The position numbers were made by a program, and so were the translations under genes. 64,000 bases of DNA from Caprella mutica (lineage: Eukaryota > Arthropoda > Malacostraca > Amphipoda > Caprellidae). Below, one piece after another: positions 22,171 to 32,957 of this stretch (position 1 is the stretch's first letter; each line of letters begins with the position of its first letter). The notes below the pieces were generated by a model. It ran no database searches. It was not told the origin of the DNA and was given only the letters and a program-made list of their open reading frames with translations. Location of the stretch: contig CANNZV010002496.1 in the NCBI GenBank assembly GCA_947561585.1, positions 31,809 to 95,808 on the forward strand, given 5' to 3'.

Positions 22171-23334
22171 GGAACACCTACAGAGAAATGAGTGACTACA
22201 CCTACAGAGAAATGACTGACTACACCTACAGAGAAATGACGGACTACACCTACAGAGAAATGACTGACTACACCTACAGAGAAATGACTGACTACACCTA
22301 CAGAGAAATGACTGACTACACCTACAGAGAAATGACTGACTACACCTACAGAGAAATGACTGACTACACCTACAGAGAAATGACTGACTACACCTACAGA
22401 GAAATGACTGACTACACCTACAGAGAAATGACTGACTACACCTACAGAGAAATGACTGACTACACCTACAGAGAAATGACTGACTACACCTACAGAGAAA
22501 TGACTGACTACACCTACAGAGAAATGACTGATTACACCTACAGAGAAATGACTGATTACACCTACAGAGAAATGACTGACTACACCTACAGAGAAATGAC
22601 TGACTACACCTACAGAGAAATGACTGACTACACCTACAGAGAAATGACGGACTACACCTACAGAGAAATGACTGACTACACCTACAGAGAAATGACTGAC
22701 TACACCTACAGAGAAATGACTGACTACACCTACAGAGAAATGACGGACTACACCTACAGAGAAATGACGGACTACACCTACAGAGAAATGACGGACTACA
22801 CCTACAGGGAAATGACGGACTACACCTACAGAGAAATGACGGACTACACCTACAGAGAAATGACGGACTACACCTACAGAGAAATGACGGACTACACCTA
22901 CAGAGAAATGACTGACTACACCTACAGAGAAATGACTGACTACACCTACAGAGAAATGACTGACTACACCTACAGAGAAATGACTGACTACACCTACAGA
23001 GAAATGACTGACTACACCTACAGAGAAATGACAGACTACACCTACAGGGAAATGACAGACTACACCTACAGGGAAATGACAGACTACACCTACAGGGAAA
23101 TGACGGACTACACCTACAGAGAAATGACGGACTACACCTACAGAGAAATGACGGACTACACCAACTGAGAAATGACGGACTACACCTACAGAGAAATGAC
23201 GGACTACACCTACAGAGAAATGACGGACTACACCTACAGAGAAATGACGGACTACACCTACAGAGAAATGACGGACTACACCTACAGAGAAATGACGGAC
23301 TACACCTACAGAGAAATGACTACACCTACAGAGA
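22171..23334. repeat. 24-bp tandem array, about 48 units
   Basis: The unit spells MTDYTYRE on the plus strand. Variable bases are few and come in runs: ACT/ACG/ACA, GAC/GAT and AGA/AGG. The last unit is shortened. Because 24 is a multiple of 3, frames on both strands stay open. Confidence 0.95.
22188..23168 (+). CDS. possible repeat protein (MTDYTYRE)n
   Basis: From the ATG at 22188 the plus strand encodes one MSDYTYRE, then about 39 exact MTDYTYRE units, and ends at a TGA created by a unit variant near 23166. All base differences between units inside this frame are at synonymous third positions apart from the first and last units. The minus-strand frame (SVGVVSHF) accumulates amino-acid changes (S/R/C, V/I, S/P). 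This could reflect selection for a Tyr-rich repeat protein. It could equally be chance, since only three sites vary. No signal peptide, promoter or unique flanking domain is seen. Confidence 0.2.
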   Translation: MSDYTYREMTDYTYREMTDYTYREMTDYTYREMTDYTYREMTDYTYREMTDYTYREMTDYTYREMTDYTYREMTDYTYREMTDYTYREMTDYTYREMTDYTYREMTDYTYREMTDYTYREMTDYTYREMTDYTYREMTDYTYREMTDYTYREMTDYTYREMTDYTYREMTDYTYREMTDYTYREMTDYTYREMTDYTYREMTDYTYREMTDYTYREMTDYTYREMTDYTYREMTDYTYREMTDYTYREMTDYTYREMTDYTYREMTDYTYREMTDYTYREMTDYTYREMTDYTYREMTDYTYREMTDYTYREMTDYTYREMTDYTN

Positions 23335-23899
23335 ACACTTAATAGAACAAAGACAACTCGAATAACACCTACATAATTAAAGTACACAATATAAATTATA
23401 GCACTGAAATATGACACTACGTGACTTTACACTAGCTACTATTGACAATGAATGAATGGATAGAGTTTGCCGTTCGGATTTCTAAAGAATATAATGTGAA
23501 TTTATGGCTAATGGTTCTATTGCGAAATTTAATCTTTAATTGATTGAAAATAAAGTATAGAATTAATTGCTGACCAGCACAATATTTATTGCTTTAAGAG
23601 AGTTAATAAGACTTTCCAACTCTGTTACATGAAAAGCATTTGGTGATGGTAATTAACCACCTACTGTTTTCTCTAGACCAGAGGTTTTCTGTGGTTTACT
23701 TTATAGAAATAACGAGCTCTTGAGGTTTCATGTACTCTAACAGATTTCAATTTTGAAATTTCTTTTCTGTGAGGGAGTAATTAGTTTAAGTTGGAAATAT
23801 AGGAGGAGTTATTTTTGAACTTGTCAGTTTCTATTAGTTGTGGGTATAATTAGGGACAGCCTACAGGAGGGTTGAGAACCAATAGGAATTGGAGAAGCG
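23335..23899. other. non-coding stretch
   Basis: Nothing supportable between the 24-bp array and the LTR-like segment. Confidence 0.45.
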
Positions 23900-24290
23900 A
23901 GAACAGAGGCACCTTACGTTTGGATTTGGGTGTAGTTTTAGATGAATCTGGGGAGTATATAGGCGATGGATCGAGATGATGGAGTCCTACTCTGTCTGTC
24001 GTCACTCTCTGCTCACGAGAGAGTCTTAAGTAATTTACCGGTCTGGATAAGACACAGACTGCAGGAACTGGTAAAGTGTTCTCCCAGAAATCCTCTATTT
24101 TGGCTTCTGTTCTTAGTAAAATACATGTAAATATAAGAGAAAATTAAGGATTGACTGAGATAAGACCCCGGCGTTGTGAAGTCTTTACTTATCCCAGCCT
24201 TGGGTAACCATCGCAGGACTTAGTCAATGAAGATCTCCGCCAATCATAGTGGTGGAAATAGGATCCTTAGCAAGTGGCTGAATCTTGCAA
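23900..24290 (+). mobile_element. possible LTR-like promoter segment
   Basis: A TATA-like box (gagtatatagg near 23954) is followed about 35 bp later by a GC-richer stretch (ctgtctgtcgtcactctctg), the layout of an LTR promoter. A sub-block (gcaggaactggtaaagtgtt ... ctattttggcttctgttct, about 24055-24140) recurs inverted at about 36430-36540. No LTR pair, primer site or gag/pol is visible. Confidence 0.25.
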
Positions 24291-24399
24291 CTCAATGTAT
24301 CTCGGCAGCAGAGGTTGTATTCTTTACGGTACAGTCAAAGCCAAACGAGACAGGATGAAGGAGCCAAGAACTGAAGTCTGTTGTATAATGATTCCTGAC

Positions 24400-24487
24400 T
24401 TTGCAGAACAACTTCTGACATTGCAGAACAACTTCTAACATTGCAGAACAACTTCTAACGTTGCAGAAAAACTTCTCGTGTTGCAGA
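24400..24487. repeat. 20-bp tandem repeat, about 4.5 copies
   Basis: Copies of ttgcagaacaacttctaaca with a few substitutions. A minus-strand frame runs through it but has no family features. Confidence 0.75.
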
Positions 24488-24489
24488 GC

Positions 24490-25253
24490 AGACATTCAAT
24501 TAACAGTAGGAGTCTGAAGCCAGAGTCACCATCATAGAACCGTGATTTGCACGAGTTGTCGACCACTTCAATTAGCAAAGTTCCAGTGGAGTACTGCCGC
24601 CTTTACAAACACACTAGTACAGTGGTTCCCGAAGAGGTTCCAGCCGCACCAACTCACCTAATTTAAACTATGGTTGATTTATTTAACCTTGTTATTTTGG
24701 TATGATATTTGATGTTATTTAATGGAGTGATGGAATTAATGATTATTATTGACACGTAACATAAACAGTAAATAAAACAAATTGATTTTTCTTTCTAGGA
24801 AGAATCGTAACCCACGTAATTAAATCGCCGCTCAGCACTAATTAATAACCACGCTACCATGTGAAAGAAAGAACTCGACTGCTGAAAATATTGAATAATG
24901 AATATTGGAGATAAAGAAATGTCCAAACGGCAAAAAGAAGAACACCCCTTCAGGGCACCGATCATACAAGCACCAATAATTAAAATCAATGTTAAAAAAA
25001 TTTACTGAAATAAAAACATACAACATAAGGTCATCATTTCCAATACTTCTCTGGAAAGATTCTATTTTTGAATTAAAAAAAAACTTAAGAAAGGAGAAAA
25101 TTATATATATATATATATTGCTATTAATATAGGTATATAATTTGTAAAAAGAAATAAAATAATAAAAATCATCAGTTTGGTCTGAAATTTGCACAGCTAA
25201 CAACCACCATTCCAATCCTATCGCACTACTCTGATCTCAATAGGATTACTATC
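24490..25253. other. AT-rich non-coding stretch
   Basis: No gene or repeat supported. Overlapping minus-strand frames at 24795-25215 are A/T-driven. Confidence 0.5.
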
Positions 25254-25261
25254 CCTTAGAT

Positions 25262-25981
25262 CAGGGGTGGGCACAGGTTGTGTTTTTCAGTGCCAAAATA
25301 TGGAATCACAGTGCCATTTCCATTTTCTTTTAGTTTTTTAAATTGCAGGGGATACTAAGTAATTAAATTTAGGTTGTAGATTTTATTGATGTACGTTCGT
25401 CGTGCAATCGTACATATTTTGAACATAAATATTGGTTGTAGATTTATTATTTGAATTAAGAGAAATTAATAAATGATATATAATTTTGCTTTTCTTTTTT
25501 CATGTTAAAATAATTTACAATAAAAACAAAATTAAGTTATTTTGCATGAGTAACAAGAAATTAATAACTAATTCATAAAATCACAGGATAAATAACAATG
25601 GCTACATACCTTATTAAAAAAAGAAATTAAAAACCATTGCACAAATTCTTTCCAGTGTAAGAATATCTGATCTAGATAAAAAAAGACAGAAGTAAATTTT
25701 TAAACACCGGCACTACTCTAATAATGAACTAAAAATACCTTATTAACGGATTAAATTGACTATGGCAGTATCAAGGTGAGTACTCACTCATAGACTCACA
25801 AATATACTGTTCTTCAATTAGTTGACCATCCTCTTTTATATTATCCTTGAAATTTATAAAGCAGTCATGGCTAAAAATTCTAAATTTTCTTTGGAAGAAA
25901 ATAAAGCACCTTTTCCCAGGAGGGCACTGGTGCCACTCTGAGTGCCAAAAGAGCACTGAGTGCTGCATTTGCCCACCCCTG
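25262..25981. mobile_element. hAT-like non-autonomous element, copy 1
   Basis: 720 bp, starting caggggtgggca and ending tgcccacccctg, with an exact 8-bp target duplication ccttagat (25254-25261 and 25982-25989). Eight-base duplications and CAG..CTG tips are hAT hallmarks. No transposase is present. Two further copies are at 45570-46276 and 59945-60661. Confidence 0.9.
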
Positions 25982-25999
25982 CCTTAGATAGTACCTGAG

Positions 26000-26450
26000 A
26001 CCAAAAGACTAAACCATATATAGCTATATAGCTACTGGTAAATTTATCTACCAGCAATAGCACACAAAATCAGTTTCAAAAAAACATTGTGCTACCATAC
26101 AAACTGCCACTCCTTACTTTCACCTCTACACATCAGTATACAAATCTTTCAAGATCTTCAGTCTTTTGCTCCATAAACCTTTCAAAAATATCTTTGATTT
26201 TCCACATATAGATTGCCATCAAACAGTAAAATAGATTACTCATTCACTACAACCATACCATGCACCATTCTAACACTCCTTAGTATCTCACACTGTACAA
26301 TAAAGTGATTCTGTGTTCCTCAGATACTCCACACAGATTGAAAATTGTACTCTTGTTCTCAAAGATTTATCTCCATTTGAGCTTCAAGGTGTTACTTCTT
26401 GCACGAAATAACAAAACTGATCCAAAAGTATTATCGTAATATCTCTCTTC
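26000..26450. other. non-coding stretch
   Basis: It may hold the 3' untranslated part of the minus-strand LINE-1 described next, but no tail or boundary is clear. Confidence 0.35.
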
Positions 26451-28985
26451 TTATATATTTTTCTTAAAACTACTGTATATACGAAAAGATACCTTTGAAT
26501 ATAATTCTTCATACCACAACCCTTCATCCCACTCATTAACCTGATTTACAATTTCATTTTCACTCATATCAGTCAATTGGTCAATGCCTCCTATTCCTAC
26601 TTTCTCCATGTATTCCGGAATCCTACTACCCCAACAACAATCTTCGCTCTGCAACATTTCCCTAACAAAGCAACGAACCAACTCATTGTCTCCATTCACA
26701 GCATACTTGGCAAACTTGCATACCCTGCACCACAAGAATACTTCTCCAAACTTTATTCTCATCTTTCTGAAACCTATCCAGCTCAGTTTTGTTCCAATTT
26801 ATTATTCCTAATCCATAAAGTAAAGCAGGGGTGTATCTAGGATTCGGTCAAGAGGGGGGGGGGGGAAATACTTTTAAGAATATTTAATGTTTCTGAAAAA
26901 AATCTATGGATAATTCTTCAGACTGGTCAGTTACTTGATTATTTTATTTGCGAAATGGGAGGACGTTATTATGTTCATAAAGTATGAAGAATGGATTTTA
27001 TCTTATTAATATTAGCATTTTTCTTAAACCTTAAAATTGTTTTTGAATTTAAGAAATGCATAGTTCTGTACTCTGTAGCTAATCCATATATTTTTATTAA
27101 TCCATAGATTTATTTTTAAAAAGTTCAGACCTCAAGAGGGGGCATCTGCCCCAAAGGCCACCCCCCCCCCCCCCCCCCATATTATACGTGCCTGAAGTAC
27201 AAAGGGTAAAATAACACTGTTCCAATAAATTTTGACAATCATACGCTTGTTACAAGCTCTCGATTTAACTGAAAAAGTCATATTAGACATTCTCTGGGCA
27301 GCTTTCATTTTCTCTTCTCTATATATTCTGAAACAGACCTTATCATCACCAATCTCTAATCCTAAGTATTTAAGTTCACTCACAATTAATATTCCCTCAA
27401 CTGTTGATGGTTTGTTTTTTCCCAAAACACCATGACACTACTCTTCTCTATATGTATTTGTAGTCCTACCTCTGAAGCCAGTTTTTTCAGTTCCTTAATT
27501 AATTTTTCAAATTCATAAGAGCTTCCACCTAGAATAAAACCGTCATCAGCAAAGAAAAGTGCAGGTACACATACAGAATTGTTTTTAAAACCATTATTTG
27601 TCTTTACAAGACCATCTATTACATTGGAGAGAACCATGATGAAGAACAAAGGGGATATAGTGCATCCTTGTCTAATGCCACTACTAATCTCAACCTCACC
27701 CACCCACATCTTCACCATTTACAAACAACATCGTCCTATCCTCAGAGTATAAATTTGCCACAATATTTATCATATCATCAAAGTTTCTATTATTTTCTCT
27801 CTTTTACTGCTGTCTAAATCCTTTTCAAAATCAATAGCAGCCATGAATAGAGGAGTCTTACTTTTCTTACTCTCTTGAATACAAAATTAAAAATAAATAA
27901 GATTATCCTCTATTCGTCTTCCATTTATGAATTCTGCTTGGAAACAGCTCAACAGATTGTTTCCAACTAAATGATGCTTCACTTTCTGTTTGCAGACTGC
28001 CATGTACAACTTATACGAGATGTCCATTAATGCTATTGGTCTTAAATCTCTACATCTGGGTTTAGTTTTTATGGGGGAATCAGCACTGTTTTTGAAGTTT
28101 TCAAAGATTGTGGTACAGTCTCCATAGCAGATACATTATTCAGTGCCTCAGTAAACTTCCTCACACACAACTCACTCTCTTCTAACCACCTATACACATC
28201 ACTCTTCATGCCATTTGGTCCTCCCTGCTTCCCTCCCTTCACCAGCTTCAACTGTTTTCTCACATAATTCATTTCTGTTGTGTTTCTGCCAACCATGTCA
28301 TAGTGTTCAATTATAATATGTGGGACATTCATATATGGTAACTCCTCAGCACTTTTTATCAATTCTCTTCTATTACCAGCATGCTCAGAGCCTACCCTCT
28401 CCCATAAATTCCTCACAAAATTGTATCTATCAGAAAATTCTTGAGAAACAACCCTATCAAACTCCACTCTAATATTTTGTTCACCTTCCAGGTCAAGAGC
28501 ATAGCTACCTCTCTTATCATCATCCCATATGTTAGCAATGTTATTTTGATGTCTCTGATAAATGAGTTTCCAAAATTCTGAAACTTCACTTATTGCTTGT
28601 TGCTTTTCTAATACATTTCCCTCATCATCATGAACACCACCACTACAACTTAAATCTTTCTTCCCTCGAAGCTTATTAATATTATCCTACAATTTTCTTG
28701 TCTTCATTGTTTTTTATATCCCGTGTGAGTTTTAATTCATATTCAGTTATTCCTGTTTTAATCATTTCTTGGACTATTATCTTTAGATCATATACTTTTG
28801 TTTGTAAATTTTTTTCTCTTGTCATTCTGTTATAATATTGTTTAGTTTGTATATTAATTTTCATCTCCTTTGTGAACCAGATTGGTTCACATGTTTGATT
28901 ACCTCTATTTCTTTCACAAATTTATTTTTCAATATTTCTTCAGCATCAAACTTACCCATATCAATCACACCACTCTCATTCCCAA
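26451..28985 (-). pseudogene. LINE-1 reverse transcriptase region (broken)
   Basis: Recognisable RT blocks on the minus strand: GGPNGMKSDVYRWLEES (about 28230), IRQGCTISPLFFIMVLSNVI (about 27640-27690) and PALFFADDGF with the catalytic FADD box (about 27530-27565), followed by the connection domain to 26451. Frameshifts break the frame repeatedly and a 369-bp hAT-like insertion (26826-27194) interrupts it. Confidence 0.8.
26826..27194. mobile_element. hAT-like insertion in LINE-1 RT
   Basis: Starts caggggtgtatctagg and ends attatacgtgcctg, with imperfect 8-bp flanks aagtaaag and aagtacaa (6 of 8 match). It contains a G run near 26854 and a long C run near 27163, inverted relative to each other. 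Coding potential of LINE-1 resumes on each side. No transposase. Confidence 0.65.
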
Positions 28986-28989
28986 TCAC

Positions 28990-29900
28990 TTCCTCTTGTT
29001 TGTTTAAGGGGACCATTCCCAGGAAAAATGCCAAAATTAAAGAACAAATTTTTATTGTGTAAATAGTTGCGTTTTAACCTTCTCATAGTGTATGCAAAAT
29101 ACCAGAGCTCTCATGTTACTCTAACCCCCTGGGGAGAGGGAGAAAGGGGACCGGGTGACAGGGAGTCAATATGTACTCTAAAAACCAACTCTCAGCCAAT
29201 TATAATTCATAATAATTAATGATCACGCTATATCTGGTATCTAACGTGCCACTAATCAGATGCACACCAAGGTATGCCCCTCAGTTACCCGCAAATCTTC
29301 ACAGGAGTCGTATTATCAAACTTTGAATGGCATTTTCTATTACATCAGAGATCTTAAAATCTTTTAATTCAAAAGCCTAAGGCGTTTACAATTTTGAAGC
29401 TACGGCATTGCGATTTTTTGCATTCGATGCTCCCTGGAATTCTCTACAAACTCTCGAAGAGTTTTATTAAATTTTCGAATTAATTTTGAGAATATTAAAT
29501 TTTTAAATTTATGTTTTTTTAATTTTATTTTGTTTCACTAAAAATTTCAATAATTCAAAAACAAATTTGAAAAATCAAAAAAATGCTTCCACAAATTGTA
29601 GAGAATCTTGTGGAGAATCGAATGCAAAAAACAATAATGTGATAGCTCTAAAATTTTAGTATCCATTTATTAATTTACACACTGTTCAAAATTTGTTTGA
29701 AATTTGAATAACTCTTTTCTATGGGTCGAATCGAAAAAATGTCAGAACACAAAAACATCTTAGAATTCATTTTATATATGTGTACAAAGTTTCACAACCG
29801 TAGCTTCAATAATAAAAAACTTTTCAAAATCAGGGAACGATGCCCTCAAATAACTATCCCTCGTACAATCTTTCACACAATAATAGTTTATTTCTTCAAT
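28990..29900. other. unassigned insert between LINE-1 RT and endonuclease
   Basis: LINE-1 coding similarity stops at about 28985 and resumes at about 29905. The block between is AT-rich, contains a palindrome-like pair of words around attgtagagaatc, and has no recognisable frame. The ends (aaggggacc / aactatccct) are only weakly inverted, so it may be one or more old insertions. Confidence 0.4.
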
Positions 29901-30500
29901 CTATTCTACTTATTGATTCTTCTCATTATTGAGCTCAAAATTTGCTTGCAATAAACAATGATCTGAGAAATCAAATATATTCTTATTTTCATCAATGTAC
30001 ATGCTTCTAAATTTATTATAGAGACAACTATTTATTAAAATAAAGTCAATACTGCTTTTCTCACCTTTTTCATCTCTTGTAATTTTACCAATGCACTTAT
30101 TATCACTATTAAGAACCAAATTATAATTTTCATTATATCCAAAATGTAGAGCCCATTTCTATTTACCAATGAAGCCTACATGGCCATTAAAATCTCATAG
30201 TACCATAAAATTTTCTATTTCATCACAATCATTTAATATGCGGTTTATTTCCCTTCGTATTTAGACATTTCTTTCCTCATCCTTCACATCCATGTACATT
30301 GTACACTAATAACACTTTCACCAAAAAAAACCCTATCTTTAGTTTACAAAAAAAGGTCTCTTGATTCACACCTATACTGTTCACAAACCACATAATTCTT
30401 ATTGTATAAAATCATTAGTCCTCCTCCCTTTTTGTCATTCTCCTCTATACACTCTACTACAGAATCAAACTGCAACTGCTGTGGAATATCTACTCTCTTA
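29900..30500 (-). pseudogene. LINE-1 endonuclease region (broken)
   Basis: The minus strand carries GGGLMILYNKNYVVCEQY near the N-terminal half and SSIDFILINS then NIFDFSDHCLLQANFE near the C-terminal end, the SDH box of APE-type endonucleases. Stops and frameshifts lie between. The 5' side abuts MITE B (30501). Confidence 0.75.
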
Positions 30501-30859
30501 AGCCGATGATACACTAGCAGCAATTGCTGCATTGGTTGCGGACCGCAATTCATGCATGAACTCATGGAAACAGTTTGTACCTGATACATTACAGTTATTA
30601 CTGCAGCAGTCACCACGCTGAGAATTTGTGTATTTTCCACTCAAACTCTGGTGAAAACATATTTAGGAACGACGAGGAGCAACACCTTCCCGGTCAACCG
30701 CTGCAGCCACACTGAATGCTGCCCTGAGTGTGGGGTGAATCTAACATGTTGGATCTTCGCAAATGGTAGTCACTGCTGTCTAAAATCTACTATTTGACAG
30801 GCTGCATGAGTTGCGGGCCACAACCAATGCAGCAATTGCTGCTAGTGTATCATCGACTT
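30501..30859. mobile_element. MITE family B (TA target site)
   Basis: Inverted ends of about 38 bp (gatgatacactagcagcaat and its reverse complement at 30818-30855), flanked by TA at 30499-30500 and 30860-30861. The right TA is also the left TA of MITE A at 30862. It has no coding sequence. It lies at the 5' edge of the LINE-1 endonuclease. Confidence 0.8.
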
Positions 30860-30861
30860 TA

Positions 30862-31568
30862 GGGTCAAGCAGGTAAATTGCGGCCTCTAACAACAGAAAC
30901 AACATAGCTTCAAAACACATGTTAAAAAGTAAAAATAAATTATAGCATGCACTGCGCTTATACCAGTCTGCAAAAGATGCATGAACTTTATCCGGAGACT
31001 ATTCAGGCCTTGAAATTAGTCTCCTGAATTATCTGGCGACAATTTACTAATTAATTCCTTACATGTAATTATTGGAGAGTATTTGAAGATTTTTGCCAGT
31101 CTGCAGAATATGGAACATTTTTCCAAGACTCTCTACAGAAGTTTTGAATTTGAATTTTTAGAAATTGGAGCTCTGCAGGAGATCATGAATTAATTCCTAT
31201 TTTACCATTAATTTTGCTGCGGGAAATTTTGAATTAATTCCTATGTTACCATTAATTTACCTGCGCGAGATTCTGAATTTGCTGCTGAGAGTCAGAGAGT
31301 AACTCACTCTCAAAATAAAATCTCTGCGGGAGAAGAGACGCATTCTGCACACTGGGTTTTTTGGCCATTTTGGATAGAAATTGGATAATCTTTGGAGAGA
31401 AATTGCCCCAAAAATTAAATATCTGGAGACCAATTGTGCATGCTTTGCAGACTGGCGCTTATATTGATAGCTATGCAACATTTTGATGTAATTTTAGTTC
31501 AGACTGTTTTAGACTCTCTTGAGAGAGCTGCAATTAAAAATTAAAGGGCCGCAATTTACCTGTGTGAC
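30862..31568. mobile_element. MITE family A, interrupted copy
   Basis: Left end gggtcaagcaggtaaattgc and right end gcaatttacctgtgtgaccc flanked by TA (30860-30861 and 31569-31570). The two halves match the 1206-1437 copy. Between them a 493-bp MITE (30963-31455) has inserted. Confidence 0.85.
30963..31455. mobile_element. hAT-like MITE nested in MITE A
   Basis: Starts ccagtctgcaaaag and ends ctttgcagactgg, with an exact 8-bp duplication cgcttata (30955-30962 and 31456-31463). It carries no frame. It is the best-preserved full-length member of this family in the window. Confidence 0.9.
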
Positions 31569-31585
31569 CCTATATCTCTCTCTCA

Positions 31586-32048
31586 GTCCAGTCTACAAAA
31601 GATGCATGAAGTTGTGAAGTTTATCCGGCGACAGTTGAGGCCTTGAAATTAGTTTCCTGAATTATCCGGCAACAAATTTCTAATTAATCCCTATGTTTAC
31701 CAGTTTGTATTTGGTGCTCTGAACTCCTGTGACTTTTTCAAAAAGCTGAGAAATAGCTGCCAACATTTTCATCAATTTGTCTAGTCCTCCAACATTTTTT
31801 CAGTTTCCCTTCCCAAAATTAATGATAATATAGGAATTAATAGCTAAATATCCTCCGACATTGCAGGAATATTTTTATTAGAGAAATTGAATATCTCCCG
31901 ATATATCATTGGAATTTACCACCAATGTTTACAAGTATTTAGTGGAGAGAATTTTGGCCATTTTGGAGAGAAATTGGAAAATCTTTGGAGAATAATAACC
32001 CCAAAAATTAAATATATGGAGACTGATTGTGCATGCTTTGCAGTCTGG
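31586..32048. mobile_element. hAT-like MITE, second copy
   Basis: Starts ccagtctacaaaag and ends ctttgcagtctgg, with an exact 8-bp duplication ctctcagt (31578-31585 and 32049-32056). It lies 15 bp after MITE A and is itself interrupted by a 224-bp element at 31701-31924. Confidence 0.85.
31701..31924. mobile_element. MITE nested inside a hAT-like MITE
   Basis: Bounded by exact 8-bp duplications atgtttac (31693-31700 and 31925-31932). It begins cagtttgtatttggtgc, and its interior matches 32295-32821 in reverse orientation. Removing it restores the atgtttaca...ggagag text seen in sister copies. Confidence 0.75.
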
Positions 32049-32294
32049 CTCTCAGTTAGAAGCACTATACTATTTCTTTTTGAATTATCACAGCCAGACA
32101 ATTTTAACCCATTAAACAATTCTGTTAACTTTATCTTGTTTAATCCTCTTCTATTTTAATAATTATAGAACATATTTTTAAATCATTACTATATTTCTCT
32201 GCAACCAATCTGCTACTTAAAAATTCCTCTTAATGATTAATGATTTTAGAGTTCTTAAAGATTAATGAATAGATTATTTATTCTCTTTCTGCTC

Positions 32295-32821
32295 CAGAGT
32301 GAGATTGTATTTGGTGGTGAATTGAACTGAATTGAGTGAATTCCAATGATATGTCAGCAGATATTCAATTTCTCTAATAAAAAATTCCTGCAATGTCGGA
32401 GGACCAGTCTGCAAACCATGCTCAAATAGTCTCTGGATATTCTTTTTTTGGGGCAATTTCTCTCCAAAATGGTCAAATATTTAAAATTTCAAAATACTCT
32501 CCAATAATTACATGTAAACATAGGAATTAATTGGAAAATTGTTACCGAATAATTCAGGAGACTAATTTCAAGACCTCAATGGTCGCCAGATAAACTTCAC
32601 AATTTCATGCATCTTTTGCAGACTGGTCGGAGGATATTTATCTATTAGACTATTAGTTATAGCTAATTCCTATGTTACCATTAATTTTTGGAGGGGAAAC
32701 TTGAAAAATGTTGGAGGACTAGACAAATTGATGAAAAATGTTGGCAGCTAGCTATTTTATTTCTCAGATTTTTGAAAATGTCGGAGGAGTAACAGGAGTT
32801 CAGTGCACCAAATACAAACTG
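32295..32821. mobile_element. MITE, reverse copy of the cagtttgtattt family
   Basis: Ends gcaccaaatacaaactg on the right. Its interior matches 31701-31924 in reverse, plus extra sequence seen at 4646-5152. Flanks ttctgctc / tcctgctc look like a decayed 8-bp duplication. It is interrupted by 32404-32626 and abuts the LINE-1 ORF1 fragment. Confidence 0.6.
32404..32626. mobile_element. short hAT-like MITE nested in another MITE
   Basis: 223 bp, starting ccagtctgcaaacc and ending cttttgcagactgg, with an exact 8-bp duplication tcggagga (32396-32403 and 32627-32634). It is a shortened reverse-orientation relative of 30963-31455. Confidence 0.85.
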
Positions 32822-32957
32822 TTCCTGCTCTCTTCTAGTATTTAATTCTTTCCTGAGACTCTTATCATGTTCTCTTTCCTCCTTAATCATATCCGGTACA
32901 ATGATTACTTTACTTAACACCTCTCCAGTATTCTTAAGATTTTTAGCATATTTCAAT
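32822..32957 (-). pseudogene. LINE-1 ORF1 C-terminal fragment
   Basis: The minus strand reads YAKNLKNTGEVLSKVIIVPD and then MIKEEREHDKSLRKELNTRR, the basic C-terminal domain pattern of LINE ORF1 proteins. It continues the 35994-36085 fragment across the hAT insertion. Confidence 0.7.

Noticed and set aside
22158..23417. Minus-strand frame of 419 codons (SVGVVSHF repeats)
   Set aside because: It is the shadow of the 24-bp array. Its amino acids vary between units while the plus-strand frame does not.
24795..25215. Overlapping minus-strand frames of 64 and 125 codons
   Set aside because: Phe/Ile/Tyr-rich translations of AT-rich DNA without splice context or motifs.
26577..26840. Plus-strand frames in the LINE-1 C-terminal region
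   Set aside because: Antisense to recognisable LINE-1 coding sequence and ending in the hAT-like insertion.
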